Origin: CAXXHQ01 sp963665265
GTDB taxonomy: Bacteria > Planctomycetota > Planctomycetia > Pirellulales > Thermoguttaceae
Direction of reading: 5' to 3'
Length of the DNA stretch: 64,000 nt
Assembly (NCBI GenBank): GCA_963665265.2
Contig: OY762224.2
Location: forward strand, 992,001-1,056,000
Position numbers and translations under genes: made by a program. Position 1 is the stretch's first letter. Each line of letters begins with the position of its first letter. Positions 17,709 through 27,300 of the stretch are shown piece by piece. Under the pieces are notes generated by a model. The model was not told where the DNA came from, did not search any database, and saw nothing but the letters and a program-made list of their open reading frames with translations.

Positions 17709-18240
17709 CGTGTGTGAAGCTCCCAGGAGGCCCGCGACTGCGCTGAATCGCTAGCAAGACCGTGTTTCCGATTCGGTTGAGGCGAAACGATGCGGAGGGG
17801 CGCACGTTCAGCCATAACTCTCTTATCGATGATGCGATTCTGTGTTTTTCAGCTTGTCCCCCCAAATTCAGGTTAAAGGGCATCTAGCCAATCTGCCGAG
17901 AAAGACAATTTTTACGGCAGATCAGGGGGGGCGAGTCTTTCCTCGAGGCTGTTTTTCAAATTCCCCCGTTATAGAACTATATGGCTTGCGCTCCGCGAAA
18001 GTTAATCCCGCATTTAAGGCTATTTAACGCCCCTCCACTATGGTTGTTCCCCCCAAGGGAAAAATAGGAGGTTTTTGGACCCGATTGTCGAAGAACGGAT
18101 TGCCAAAACGACGAGAAATGGGTTACCATATGGGATTACGCGCCGCTGCTTGCGCCCGGATTTGCCGGGATCGCTCGCATCGGGCCGCTCGCTTCGTGTT
18201 TTCGTCGAGCAATTATTAGTTCCAAGTCCCTTGAGACGCC
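17709..18240. other. Long gap between the DUF1573 gene and ffh
   Basis: No gene is supported here. Because ffh follows, a 4.5S/SRP RNA gene was looked for, but no GGAAGCA-type tetraloop hairpin was found. The gap contains several G-runs (for example near 17925) and presumably the promoters of both flanking genes. Confidence 0.4.
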
Positions 18241-19716
18241 ATGTTTGAATCGTTGCAAGAAAGCCTATCCTCCGCGTTGCGCAGTCTTCGCGGTCGCGGC
18301 GTGTTGAGCGAATCGAACATGCGCGAGGGCTTGCAGTCGGTGCAGCGAGCGCTCCTCGAAGCGGACGTAAGCTTATCCGTCGTGAAAGACTTCATGACGA
18401 AGGTGAGCGAGCAAGCGGTCGGCGAGCAAGTTTTGAAATCGCTCGACCCCACGAAACAATTAATCTACATCGTCCATCAAGAGTTGATCAGCTTGATGGG
18501 CCCTGTGGACCACGCGATACGATTGCGAGACGACGTCGGCGTGTTGATGCTGTGCGGCCTGCAAGGCTCCGGCAAAACGACGACGTGCGGTAAACTCGGA
18601 CGCTTGATTAAAAGCCGCGGCCGGCAGCCGTTGCTGGTTGCTGCCGACTTACAGCGCCCCGCCGCCATCCAACAATTACAGACGCTCGGCGAACAATTAG
18701 GTTTGCCGGTGTACGCCGACTTTAATGCGAAAGATCCCGTGGCCTTGTGCCAAGCGGCGGTCAAGCACGCGAAGTCGATCCAAGCGAACGTCGTGATTTT
18801 GGACACGGCAGGTCGTTTGCACGTTGACGACGAGTTGATGGATCAGTTGACCCAGATCGACCGTCGGATCGGTCCCGACCAAGCGTTGCTGGTCGTCGAC
18901 GCCATGACCGGCCAAGACGCTGTGAACAGCGCGAAAGCGTTTAACGAGGCGCTCGAGCTGGACGGCGTGATAATGACGAAACTCGACGGCGACGCCCGAG
19001 GCGGAGCCGCGCTGTCGGTCAAAGCGGTCACCGGCGTGCCGATCAAGTTTATCGGCGTCGGTGAAAAGCTCGACGCGCTCGAGGAGTTCCATCCCGACCG
19101 AATGGCGGGACGAATCCTCGGCATGGGCGACGTGGTTAGCCTCGTCGAGCAAGCGCGAGAGAAGTTAGACCAAGAGGAATTGGCCGCCCAAGAGGCACGC
19201 CTCCGCGAGGGCCAATTCACGCTGGATGACTTCAAGAAGGCGATGGCGCAAACCCGACGCCTCGGCCCGATCAATAAGATTTTGAGCATGATTCCCGGCA
19301 TGGGCGGGATGAGTCAAGCCCTCGGCGACGTTGACGCCGAACAGAGCTTGAAGCGATTGAACGGCATCATCGATTCGATGACGCCCGAAGAACGGAACAA
19401 TCCGTCAAAGATCGTCGATCCGAGTCGGCGGCGTCGCATAGCGGCGGGCGCCGGAGTCGAGCCGCAAGAGGTCAACGAACTGGTCAAACAGTTCGACGCC
19501 ATGGCCGACATGATGAAACGGATGGCGTCGATGAGCATGCGCGATCGAATGAAGACCGTGCAGCAAATGGCCCAAGGCGGAATGATGGATCCGGGCGGAC
19601 AGCTTCGCAAGTCGAAGATCGGCTCCGGAAAACGCCTTACGGCGGAGGAGCGGGCCAAGGAAAGGAAGCGCCGCGAGAAGGAAGCTCGCAAAAAGAAGCG
19701 AGACGGAAAGAAATAA
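18241..19716 (+). CDS. ffh: Signal recognition particle protein Ffh (SRP54)
   Basis: GTPase that binds signal sequences on nascent chains together with SRP RNA and docks with FtsY for co-translational membrane insertion. The protein has 491 aa. The helical N domain (about residues 1-90) is followed by the G domain with GLQGSGKTT, DTAGR and TKLDGDARGG motifs. The C-terminal M domain is rich in methionine (IPGMGGM; MADMMKRMASMSMRDRM). The very C-terminus is extremely basic (KRRE and KKKR runs), longer than in E. coli. It is the first gene of the cluster with rpsP, trmD and rplS. Confidence 0.97.
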   Translation: MFESLQESLSSALRSLRGRGVLSESNMREGLQSVQRALLEADVSLSVVKDFMTKVSEQAVGEQVLKSLDPTKQLIYIVHQELISLMGPVDHAIRLRDDVGVLMLCGLQGSGKTTTCGKLGRLIKSRGRQPLLVAADLQRPAAIQQLQTLGEQLGLPVYADFNAKDPVALCQAAVKHAKSIQANVVILDTAGRLHVDDELMDQLTQIDRRIGPDQALLVVDAMTGQDAVNSAKAFNEALELDGVIMTKLDGDARGGAALSVKAVTGVPIKFIGVGEKLDALEEFHPDRMAGRILGMGDVVSLVEQAREKLDQEELAAQEARLREGQFTLDDFKKAMAQTRRLGPINKILSMIPGMGGMSQALGDVDAEQSLKRLNGIIDSMTPEERNNPSKIVDPSRRRRIAAGAGVEPQEVNELVKQFDAMADMMKRMASMSMRDRMKTVQQMAQGGMMDPGGQLRKSKIGSGKRLTAEERAKERKRREKEARKKKRDGKK

Positions 19717-19804
19717 CATGTCTTTGCGGCGCGAACGCTTTCGCGTCGCGAGACAATTGACGAATTTCGAATTTGTTTACTTTAGGCATTGCGAGGAGAG
19801 ATTT

Positions 19805-20236
19805 GTGGCAGTACGCATTCGAATGAAACAGATGGGTCGCAAGCATCGCCCCTACTATCGCATTTGCGCGATTGACGGCCGATCGCCGCGCGACGGTCGC
19901 GTGTTGGAGGAATTGGGCACCTACGATCCGATGGTCCCCGAAACGGACGCCCGCGCCACGTTGAACGGCGAACGCATCCAGTATTGGGTTAGCGTCGGCG
20001 CGAAGCCCTCCGACAACGTCGCCGTTTTGATCAAGAAATACGGTCCGAACGGAACGCACGTCGTCGCCCAACAGGCGGCGATCGAGCGATTGGCGCAAGT
20101 GCGCCGTCGGCCGGATCCGGTAAAGGTCGCGCCTGCGGCTCCGAAAGCGACGAAGAAGACGGATTCGGGCGACGCTCCGAAGTCCGATTCGGCGCAAATT
20201 CGTGAAGAAGCGGTCGCCAAGGCCGACAACGAGTAG
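19805..20236 (+). CDS. rpsP: 30S ribosomal protein S16 with C-terminal extension
   Basis: Small-subunit assembly protein. The GTG at 19805 is chosen because GAGGAG at 19793-19798 precedes it and the protein then begins MAVRIRMKQMGRKHRPYYRI, the standard S16 N-terminus. An ATG at 19718 would add 29 unconserved residues. The product is 143 aa, clearly longer than the usual 80-90. Residues after about 95 form an Ala/Lys/Pro-rich tail of low complexity. It lies 88 bases downstream of ffh and 47 bases before trmD. Confidence 0.96.
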   Translation: MAVRIRMKQMGRKHRPYYRICAIDGRSPRDGRVLEELGTYDPMVPETDARATLNGERIQYWVSVGAKPSDNVAVLIKKYGPNGTHVVAQQAAIERLAQVRRRPDPVKVAPAAPKATKKTDSGDAPKSDSAQIREEAVAKADNE

Positions 20237-20283
20237 CGATCCTCCGGAACGACGTTTTTCGGCCTTAAACGGCTTTCATCGCC

Positions 20284-20982
20284 ATGCGATTTGACGTTCT
20301 TACCCTGTTTCCCGCCATTTTCGAGGGATACGTCGGTCAGAGCCTGTTGAGTCGCGCGATACTAGCCGGATTGGTTGACGTGCGAACGCACGACATTCGC
20401 AATTGGTCGAAGAATAAGCACAACCAAGTTGACGATCGCCCCTTCGGCGGCGGTCCCGGCATGGTGATGATGGTCGAACCGGTGGTGGATTGCGTGGAGG
20501 CGGTCCAAGCCCAAGGCGAAGAGCCGGGCGCGTTGATCATGCTTTCGCCGCAAGGCCGCCGTTTGGATCAGCCGCTGGTCGAAAGCCTCGCGAAACGAAA
20601 ACGTCTGCTGCTGTTATGCGGCCGATACGAAGGTTTCGACGAACGCGTGAAGTTAACGCTGAATCCTGAAGAAATTTCGCTCGGCGACTTCATCCTCAAC
20701 GGAGGCGAAGTCGCTGCCATGGCGATCATCGACTCGGTGATTCGGCTCGTTCCCGGCGTACTGGGGGACGAGGATAGCAGCGCGTTCGATTCGTTTTCCA
20801 GCGGATGCCGATTATTGGAATGCGCCCAATACACTCGGCCCCGGGAGTACCGAGGACTTTCCGTCCCCGACGTTTTGCTGAGCGGTAATCACGAAGCGAT
20901 CGCTCGATGGCGCGACGAAGACGGCAAACGAAGGACGCTCGAACGGCGTCCCGATTTGCTCGCCGGCGAATCGAGCGATTGA
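20284..20982 (+). CDS. trmD: tRNA (guanine-37-N1)-methyltransferase
   Basis: Methylates G37 of tRNAs with a G36pG37 sequence, which prevents frameshifting. The protein of 232 aa shows the SPOUT trefoil-knot motifs: DDRPFGGGPGMVM, LLLLCGRYEGFDERV and ISLGDFILNGGE for S-adenosylmethionine binding. The length fits the family (about 230-250). It lies between rpsP and rplS as in most bacteria, but rimM, usually between rpsP and trmD, is absent here. Confidence 0.97.
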   Translation: MRFDVLTLFPAIFEGYVGQSLLSRAILAGLVDVRTHDIRNWSKNKHNQVDDRPFGGGPGMVMMVEPVVDCVEAVQAQGEEPGALIMLSPQGRRLDQPLVESLAKRKRLLLLCGRYEGFDERVKLTLNPEEISLGDFILNGGEVAAMAIIDSVIRLVPGVLGDEDSSAFDSFSSGCRLLECAQYTRPREYRGLSVPDVLLSGNHEAIARWRDEDGKRRTLERRPDLLAGESSD

Positions 20983-21071
20983 TGAAAATACGACATACAA
21001 AAAATCAACGCGATGCGGCGAAGCGGCCCATCGCCTGAAAAATCGAGTAAGTAGAGTAGAAAGGATCTGTT

Positions 21072-21428
21072 ATGAGCGACCAAATTTTGGCCGCCGTCGA
21101 GAGCGGCAGCATCAAAGCGGAACAACCTTCGTTCTCCATCGGCGATACGGTTGACGTTCATTGCCGCATTTTGGAAGGCGACAAAGAGCGCATCCAGCTC
21201 TTCACCGGCGTGGTGATCGCCCGGGCCGGCTCCGGCTCCCGCGAGACGTTCACCGTTCGCCGTATCGTCCAAGGCGAAGGCGTCGAACGTAAGTTCCCGG
21301 TCAATTCTCCGCGCATCGCGAAGATCGAAGTGAAGCGTTCGGGCGTCGTCCGTCGCGCGAAGCTTTATTATCTCCGCGACCGCAGCGGCAAGAGCGTGCG
21401 TCTCCGCGAACGTCGCGTCGAAAACTAG
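21072..21428 (+). CDS. rplS: 50S ribosomal protein L19
   Basis: Large-subunit protein at the interface with the 30S subunit. The protein has 118 aa, the normal length. Motifs GDTVDVHCRILEGDKERIQLFTGVV and the C-terminal AKLYYLRDRSGKS are diagnostic (given here in outline). AAAGGA lies 7 bases before the ATG. A strong terminator follows after 39 bases, closing the ffh-rpsP-trmD-rplS cluster. Confidence 0.97.
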   Translation: MSDQILAAVESGSIKAEQPSFSIGDTVDVHCRILEGDKERIQLFTGVVIARAGSGSRETFTVRRIVQGEGVERKFPVNSPRIAKIEVKRSGVVRRAKLYYLRDRSGKSVRLRERRVEN

Positions 21429-21467
21429 TCTCGACCGTAGCGTTCCGAAAACGAACTTGATACAATC

Positions 21468-21512
21468 CGAAGGACGGATCGGCGTGGTCGCGCGCATCCG
21501 TCCTTCGTTTTT
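21468..21512 (+). terminator. Intrinsic terminator after rplS
   Basis: A perfect 12-bp stem (21468-21479 with 21496-21507) is followed directly by TTTTT (21508-21512). It ends the ribosomal-protein cluster just before the YraN gene. Confidence 0.92.
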
Positions 21513-21539
21513 GCGCCTTTTCCATTCGGAACGTCGATC

Positions 21540-21977
21540 ATGCCGGCTTTCGCCTCGTTTTTCGCATGGACTAAGAGCTTCTTTCGCCCGCTTTCCTTGG
21601 GCGAACGCGGCGAGCGAGCCGCCGAAAAGCATCTCCGGCGCAAGGGCATGAAAATTCTCGCCCGAGGATTTCGAGAACGCCCCTCCGGCGAAATCGATCT
21701 GGTGGCGGCCGACGGCAGAACGGTCGTATTCGTCGAAGTCAAAACCCGGGCCGACGACTCGCATGGACATCCGTCCGAAGCTGTGGACGCGCGAAAACGG
21801 CGAAAAATCATCTGGACGGCGTTAAAATTCCTTAAACGACATCATCTAACAGGCTATCCGGTCCGCTTCGACGTGGTGGCGATAACGTGGCCGGAATCGT
21901 GCCGAAAACCTCGCATCGAACACTATCCTGCCGCGTTTGAAGAGCAAGGAGCGGGGATCCGGGCGCAGGTTTATTAG
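21540..21977 (+). CDS. YraN family (UPF0102) endonuclease-like protein
   Basis: A 145-residue protein with the YraN/UPF0102 core: GERGERAAEKHLRRKG, then FRERPSGEIDLVAADG and VVFVEVKTR. The E-x-D...E-V-K residues match the active-site pattern of the PD-(D/E)xK nuclease fold. The cellular role is not established. In many bacteria yraN follows rplS and rnhB; here it follows rplS with only a terminator between, and rnhB is absent. No clear Shine-Dalgarno sequence is seen. Confidence 0.9.
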   Translation: MPAFASFFAWTKSFFRPLSLGERGERAAEKHLRRKGMKILARGFRERPSGEIDLVAADGRTVVFVEVKTRADDSHGHPSEAVDARKRRKIIWTALKFLKRHHLTGYPVRFDVVAITWPESCRKPRIEHYPAAFEEQGAGIRAQVY

Positions 21978-22048
21978 AAATCCTCCAATCTTAGAACAAT
22001 CTAGTTCCAAAGCGGGGGCTTCCGCTTATTCATTTGAAAAAATCTCTA

Positions 22049-22077
22049 TTGGCGTCGAGGGAAAGTCTGGATAGAAT
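22049..22077 (+). promoter_or_regulatory. Putative sigma-70 promoter of the tetR-efflux operon
   Basis: TTGGCG (22049-22054) and TAGAAT (22072-22077) are separated by 17 bases. The element lies about 80 bases before the TetR gene, and an operator-like palindrome starts 6 bases downstream. Confidence 0.6.
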
Positions 22078-22082
22078 TAACT

Positions 22083-22094
22083 GACTGACCAGTC
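22083..22094. promoter_or_regulatory. Putative TetR operator
   Basis: GACTG (22083-22087), AC, CAGTC (22090-22094) form a perfect 5-bp inverted repeat around a 2-base centre, within a wider TGACTGACCAGTCCG. The site overlaps the expected transcription start just after the -10 box. TetR family repressors in front of efflux genes commonly bind sites of this kind, so autoregulation is likely. Confidence 0.55.
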
Positions 22095-22157
22095 CGTCTG
22101 TGGCGTTCGCCGGGAATGTCGCGGAGGAATACCCTTGAACGATCTAGCGAAGAACCG

Positions 22158-22799
22158 ATGCCGCGCACGCCCAAACCAAAATTGAAGCCGAAGTCCGGTC
22201 GCCCGATCGACGGCGACCTGAAAGCCCGTCGCGAAGAGGAAATTCTGATCGCGGCGACGACGCTCTTTGCCGAAAAGGGCTACGACGGCGCGGATACGCA
22301 GGCGTTGGCCGATCAACTTGGCGTCGGTAAAGGAACGATCTACCGATACTTTCCGTCGAAGAAGGCGTTGTTTTTGGCGGCGGTCGACCGCATCGTTCAG
22401 CAATTGATGAAATTGATCGGCGAAGCGACGCTCGGCGCGAAGACCCCTTTCGAGCGTCTGCGATCGGCCGTTCGGGTTTATTTGAAATTTTACGCGGCGA
22501 ATCCGGATTATATCGAACTCGCGATTCAATCGAGGGCTCTATTCAAGGAGAAGAGCGACGCGCCGTTTTTCCAACATCACCAAAACTTTCACGAGGAGTG
22601 GCACGCTTCGTTGAAGGCTTCGATGATCGAGGGGCATCTTCGTAAAATGCCTCCCGCGCAAGTCGCCGACGTAATGCGTTACGTTCTGTTCGGGGCGGCC
22701 ACGGCAATGAATTGCGTCGAACGCGATCTCTCCGTCGAAGAGCGTGCGGACGAAATTACGGACATTATCTTTTACGGAGTAAAGGGACCGAAGGGGTAG
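22158..22799 (+). CDS. TetR family regulator of the RND efflux operon
   Basis: A 213-residue repressor-type protein if started at 22158 (MPRTPKPK). An ATG at 22116 in the same frame would add 14 residues and overlap little else, so the start is not certain. A basic Pro/Lys-rich N-terminal arm is followed by the TetR helix-turn-helix (ILIAATTLFAEKGYDGADTQ, then LGVGKGTIYRYFPSKKALF). The C-terminal half is the helical ligand-binding and dimer domain. It lies 58 bases before a membrane-fusion protein gene and RND permease gene, so it probably represses them and itself. The inducer is unknown. Confidence 0.9.
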   Translation: MPRTPKPKLKPKSGRPIDGDLKARREEEILIAATTLFAEKGYDGADTQALADQLGVGKGTIYRYFPSKKALFLAAVDRIVQQLMKLIGEATLGAKTPFERLRSAVRVYLKFYAANPDYIELAIQSRALFKEKSDAPFFQHHQNFHEEWHASLKASMIEGHLRKMPPAQVADVMRYVLFGAATAMNCVERDLSVEERADEITDIIFYGVKGPKG

Positions 22800-22857
22800 A
22801 ACAGGAAGCGGGAAACAGAGTTTGCAAGGCGAAACATTTGTAAAGAGTATAGGAAAC

Positions 22858-24252
22858 ATGAGCAAGCGAAACAGAAGGTGGTTATTTGCCGGAAGCGGCG
22901 CGGCGTTAATTGGCGCGGCGTTGGCGTTTTTCGGTCTATCGCATGCGAATCGAGGCGAGGCTGAATCGACGACGGCCGTTGCGACCGCGACGAAGAGCGT
23001 CGAACCGCGCGCGGCGGCCGTTGAAATCGCTCCAGTCGCGATTCGATCGATTCAGCGGACGGTCGAAGCGGTCGGCAGCTTTGAAGGATTCGAAGAGGTG
23101 CCCGTCACGCCGAAGGTGGACGGGCGAGTCGTTCGGATTCTACACGACGTGGGCGAAACGGTTCGCCCCGGCGACGTATTGCTGGAGATTGATCCGACCG
23201 ACTACGAATTAGCCTTGCAAGAAGCGAAGCGAGGTCTTGAGTCCGAGTTGGCTAAGGTCGGCTTGAAGGAAATGCCCGGTCCCGATTTCGATCTGCAAAA
23301 GCTGCCGACGGTGATTCGCGCACGCGATTTGGAAGCGAACGCGCAGCGGAAGTTGGCCCGCACGCAGAAGCTCTATCAGAGCAACGCTTCGTCGCAAGAG
23401 GAGTTCGATCAGGTGACGACCGACTACCGCGTCGCTCAATCGGCGAAGCGGCAAGTCGAACTTGACGCCGAGGCGATCTTAGCGACCGCCCAACTGAAGC
23501 TTTCGCAAGTGCGAACGGCCGAGCAGAAGCTGAAAGACACTCGCGTCGAAGTTCCTCAGCCGTCGCTAACGGTTCGCCAAGTGGCGAAGTCGCCCGAGGC
23601 GATCGAATATACGATTTCGGAGCGCAAAGTCGCGGAAGGCGAGATGGTGATGAAAAGTTTGGTCGCCGCGAATTCGAGCGGCGTTTTTCGCCTCGTGATC
23701 GACAAAGCGTTAAAAATGAAAGCGGCCGTTCCCGAACGCTACATTGGGCAAATCAAACTAGGACAAACCGTTCGCCTAGGCGTCGAAGCGTATCCGGACA
23801 AATCGTTCGAAGGAAAAATTATACGCATAGCGCCGACGGTCGATCGCGCGAGCCGCACGTTCCAAATCGAGGTTCTCGTCTTGAATCAATCGCGAGAGCT
23901 AAAGCCCGGCGGATTCGCAAAAGCTTCGGTCCTTCTTCATGTCGATCCGCATGCGAAGACGGTGCCCCAAGAAGCGACGGTCACCTCGAGCGGAGTGACG
24001 AAATTGTACGTCGTCGAAAACGGCAAAGTGAAGGTCGTGCCGATATCGACCGGAGCGACCGGACGCGGCTGGGTCGAAGTCATCGGCGATCTTGATCCGC
24101 AGAGCCAAGTCGTGGTGAGCGGTCAAAACGCGGTTTCTGAAGGAGCTGCGGTTGCGGTCCGCACGTCGCGATCGATGCCGCAAGACGCCGAGCAAGAAAC
24201 CGTGCATGCGGCCTCGAAGGAAAACGCCGCTGGTTCTTCGTCATCGAAGTAA
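22858..24252 (+). CDS. RND efflux periplasmic adaptor (membrane fusion protein)
   Basis: A 464-residue HlyD/AcrA-type adaptor that would link an inner-membrane RND pump to an outer-membrane channel. The ATG at 22858 has AGGAA just upstream and is followed by a signal anchor (about residues 8-27). Recognisable parts are the barrel-sandwich segment VTPKVDGRVVRILHDVGETV with GDVLLEIDP, a helical hairpin (about 150-215, rich in Gln/Ala) and the beta-barrel VPERYIGQIKLGQTVRL. The C-terminal tail is Ser/Ala-rich. It lies between the TetR gene and the permease gene in one operon. Confidence 0.92.
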   Translation: MSKRNRRWLFAGSGAALIGAALAFFGLSHANRGEAESTTAVATATKSVEPRAAAVEIAPVAIRSIQRTVEAVGSFEGFEEVPVTPKVDGRVVRILHDVGETVRPGDVLLEIDPTDYELALQEAKRGLESELAKVGLKEMPGPDFDLQKLPTVIRARDLEANAQRKLARTQKLYQSNASSQEEFDQVTTDYRVAQSAKRQVELDAEAILATAQLKLSQVRTAEQKLKDTRVEVPQPSLTVRQVAKSPEAIEYTISERKVAEGEMVMKSLVAANSSGVFRLVIDKALKMKAAVPERYIGQIKLGQTVRLGVEAYPDKSFEGKIIRIAPTVDRASRTFQIEVLVLNQSRELKPGGFAKASVLLHVDPHAKTVPQEATVTSSGVTKLYVVENGKVKVVPISTGATGRGWVEVIGDLDPQSQVVVSGQNAVSEGAAVAVRTSRSMPQDAEQETVHAASKENAAGSSSSK

Positions 24253-24340
24253 TTCGTCTATTGAGCCTTCCGGAAGTCGCGGTCAACCGAAACCGCGACT
24301 TCTTTTTTCCCGCCGAACCTCTAGCCTTCCGCCAATCATA

Positions 24341-27300
24341 ATGAACATTTGGGATATTTGCATCAAGCGTCCGGTTTTCACGGTGATGCTCGTTACGGCG
24401 CCGGTCGTTATGGGAATCGGCGGCTATCTGCGGATCGGCGTCGATCTGCTGCCGAACGTCGATCTTGCGGTGGTGGCGGTCACGACGACGATGAAAGGCT
24501 CGAGCGTCGAAGAGATGGAGACCAGCGTCACGAAGCCCTTGGAGCAGATCATCAACACGGTTTCGGGCATCGATGAGTTGAAATCGACTACCAAGGAAGG
24601 GGTTTCCCAGATCGTCGTGCAGTTTGTCGTGGAGAAGAACGGCGACATCGCCGCGCAAGAAGTGCGCGACAAAATTTCGACGATCATGAGTCAACTTCCC
24701 ACGGGAATCGATACCCCGATCATCGATAAAATCGACTTCAACGCTATGCCGATCATGACCGTCGCGGTGTCAGGCAAAAGACCGATGCAAGAAGTGACCG
24801 AGATTGCACGGAAAAAAATTAAAGAGAATTTGGAAGGGGTGCCCGGCGTCGGCGCGGTAATCATGATCGGCGGGCGTCAGCGGGCGATCAACGTTTACGT
24901 CGACGCCGACAAACTTACCTCCTACAATCTTTCGATCGAGGACGTTCGTACCGCGCTCGTTCAACAAAACGTCGAGCTGCCCGGCGGACACGTCGATCAA
25001 GGCTCCGGCGAATTGGTTTTACGCACTATGGGACGGATTAAAGACCCGGCCGGATTCCGGGAATTGATCGTGGCGAACCAGAAGGGTTTCCCGGTGCGAA
25101 TCAAGGACGTCGGCCGAATTGAAGATAGCTTCGAGGAGCCTCGCGGGCTGGCCCGGCTAGACGGCCAAAACGCCGTGAGCCTCGTGATTCAAAAGCAATC
25201 AGGATCAAATACGGTGAAGGTGGCGGAGGGAGTTCGCGAGAGGCTTATCGAGCTAAAAGGACTCTTGCCGAAAGATATCGAAGCATTCGTCGTAAAGAAT
25301 CAATCGACGTTCATCGTTCGTTCGATTGAGGAAGTCAATTTCCATTTGGTGGTGGCGGGGTTGCTGGTCGCGCTGACGATTCTAATCTTTATTCGCGATT
25401 GGCGAACCACAATCATCGCCGGGTTGGCGATTCCGACCTCGATCATCTCGGCTTACGCCTGCATGCAGTATCTCGGCTACACGCTGAACAACATCACGAT
25501 GCTAGGATTGATCCTGGCGATCGGCATCGTGATCGACGACGCGGTGGTCGTGCACGAAAACATCTTCCGGCACATGGAGGAATACAATCGGCCGGCGCGC
25601 GAGGCGGCCGCCTCGGCTACGAAGGAGATTTCGCTCGCCGTAATGGCGACCACTCTTTCTCTTCTTGTGATTTTCTTGCCGATCGTCTTCATGGGAGGCC
25701 GTATCGGCAAGTTCTTTTCCAGTTTCGGCGGTACGGTGGCCTTCGCGATTTCAATGAGCCTTTTTATTTCGTTCACGATGACCCCGATGCTTTGCTCGCG
25801 TTTTCTTAAACATGTCCCCGGCACGGGAAGTAAAGACGCCTTCATTTGGCGCACGGTGGAAGGAAGCTATAACAAACTACTCGCCTTCTCGCTAAGCCAT
25901 CGTTGGGTCGTGATCTTGTGCGCGGTCGGATGCTTGTTGATTACGCCGGGGTTGTTCCGCGTGGTCGGATTCGATTTCGTTCCTCGCGACGACCAAAGCG
26001 AGTTTGAAGTGTCGATCACGATGCCCGAAGGATATTCGCTTGATCGGGCCTCCGATACGTTCGCCGAGCTTGAGTCTCGATTGAAACGCTTGCGAGGCGT
26101 CGAGCATATATTCAGCACGATCGGCGACACCTCCGGAAGAATCACGAAAGGACAAGGGGACGTGACCCAAGGAGTGATTTACGTTCGTCTTAAAGATTTG
26201 CTGACCCGGCAACGGCCTTGGTACGACCTGGGGTTTTGGATAAACGCGATTAAAGGAGTTCACGAGAGCGATGAACGTATTTTCTCGCAATTTGACGTCC
26301 AACAAGACGCAAGGAAAATTATGGCCGAGTATCCGGAGTTGCGGTCGGCCGTTCAAGACGTATCGGCGTTTTCATCGGGCATGAAACAATCGATGATCGA
26401 GTTTAATTTGAGAGGGCCTGACCTCGCCTCGCTGCAAAAATACTCCGACGAGATCGTCTCGTGGATGAAAAAGACGCCGGGATTCGTCGACGTCGATACG
26501 AGTCTCTCGCTCCGCAAGCCGGAATTACGTGTGATGATCGACCGCGACCGCGCTTCCGATCTGAATATTCGCGCCTATTCGATCGCCTCGGCCTTAAGCA
26601 TGCTGGTCGGCGGCGAGCCGGTGACGAAATATAAAGAGTTCGACGAACAATACGACGTATGGCTGCGTGCGGACCTAAAAAATCGCGATCAGTCGGGCAA
26701 GATCGCCGAATTAATGGTTCCTTCTCCGAAGGTCGGCCTAGTGCGGCTCGACAGCTTGGCGAAATTGCAAGAAGAGAAAGGGCCAGCGACTATCGACCGA
26801 TTCCGCATGCAGCGACAAGTCGTCGTAACGGCCAATTTGCAGCAAGACATCCTCTCGCTCGACAAGGCGGTCGAAGGAATCAATCAACACGTTAAAGAGA
26901 TGAACTTGCCGGCCGACTACAGCGGCGACTTTCTCGGCCGAGCGAAAATGATGAAAGAGACTCTGCAAAACTTTTTGATCGCCTTCGTCTTGAGCTTTAT
27001 CTTCATGTATATGATTCTGGCGGCGCAATTCGAAAGCTTCGTGCATCCGATCACCATTATGCTCGCGCTTCCGCTGACCCTCCCGTTCGCCGTCATCTCG
27101 CTGATTATTCTCCGAACGCCGTTGGATATTTACGCCATGTTCGGCCTCTTCATGCTCTTCGGGATCGTTAAAAAGAACGGCATTTTGCAGGTGGATTATA
27201 CGAACGTGCTGCGCGAGAAGGGCTTACCCCGAACCGAGGCGATCCTTCAGGCGAACGCCACTCGCTTGCGACCGATTCTGATGACGACGGCGATGCTCAT

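Noticed and set aside
17709..18240. Possible SRP (4.5S) RNA gene upstream of ffh
   Set aside because: No GGAA-type tetraloop helix with the conserved internal loop was found on either strand.
24152..24340. Longer N-terminus for the RND permease
   Set aside because: It overlaps the adaptor gene, and the family N-terminus MNIWDICIKRP starts at 24341.
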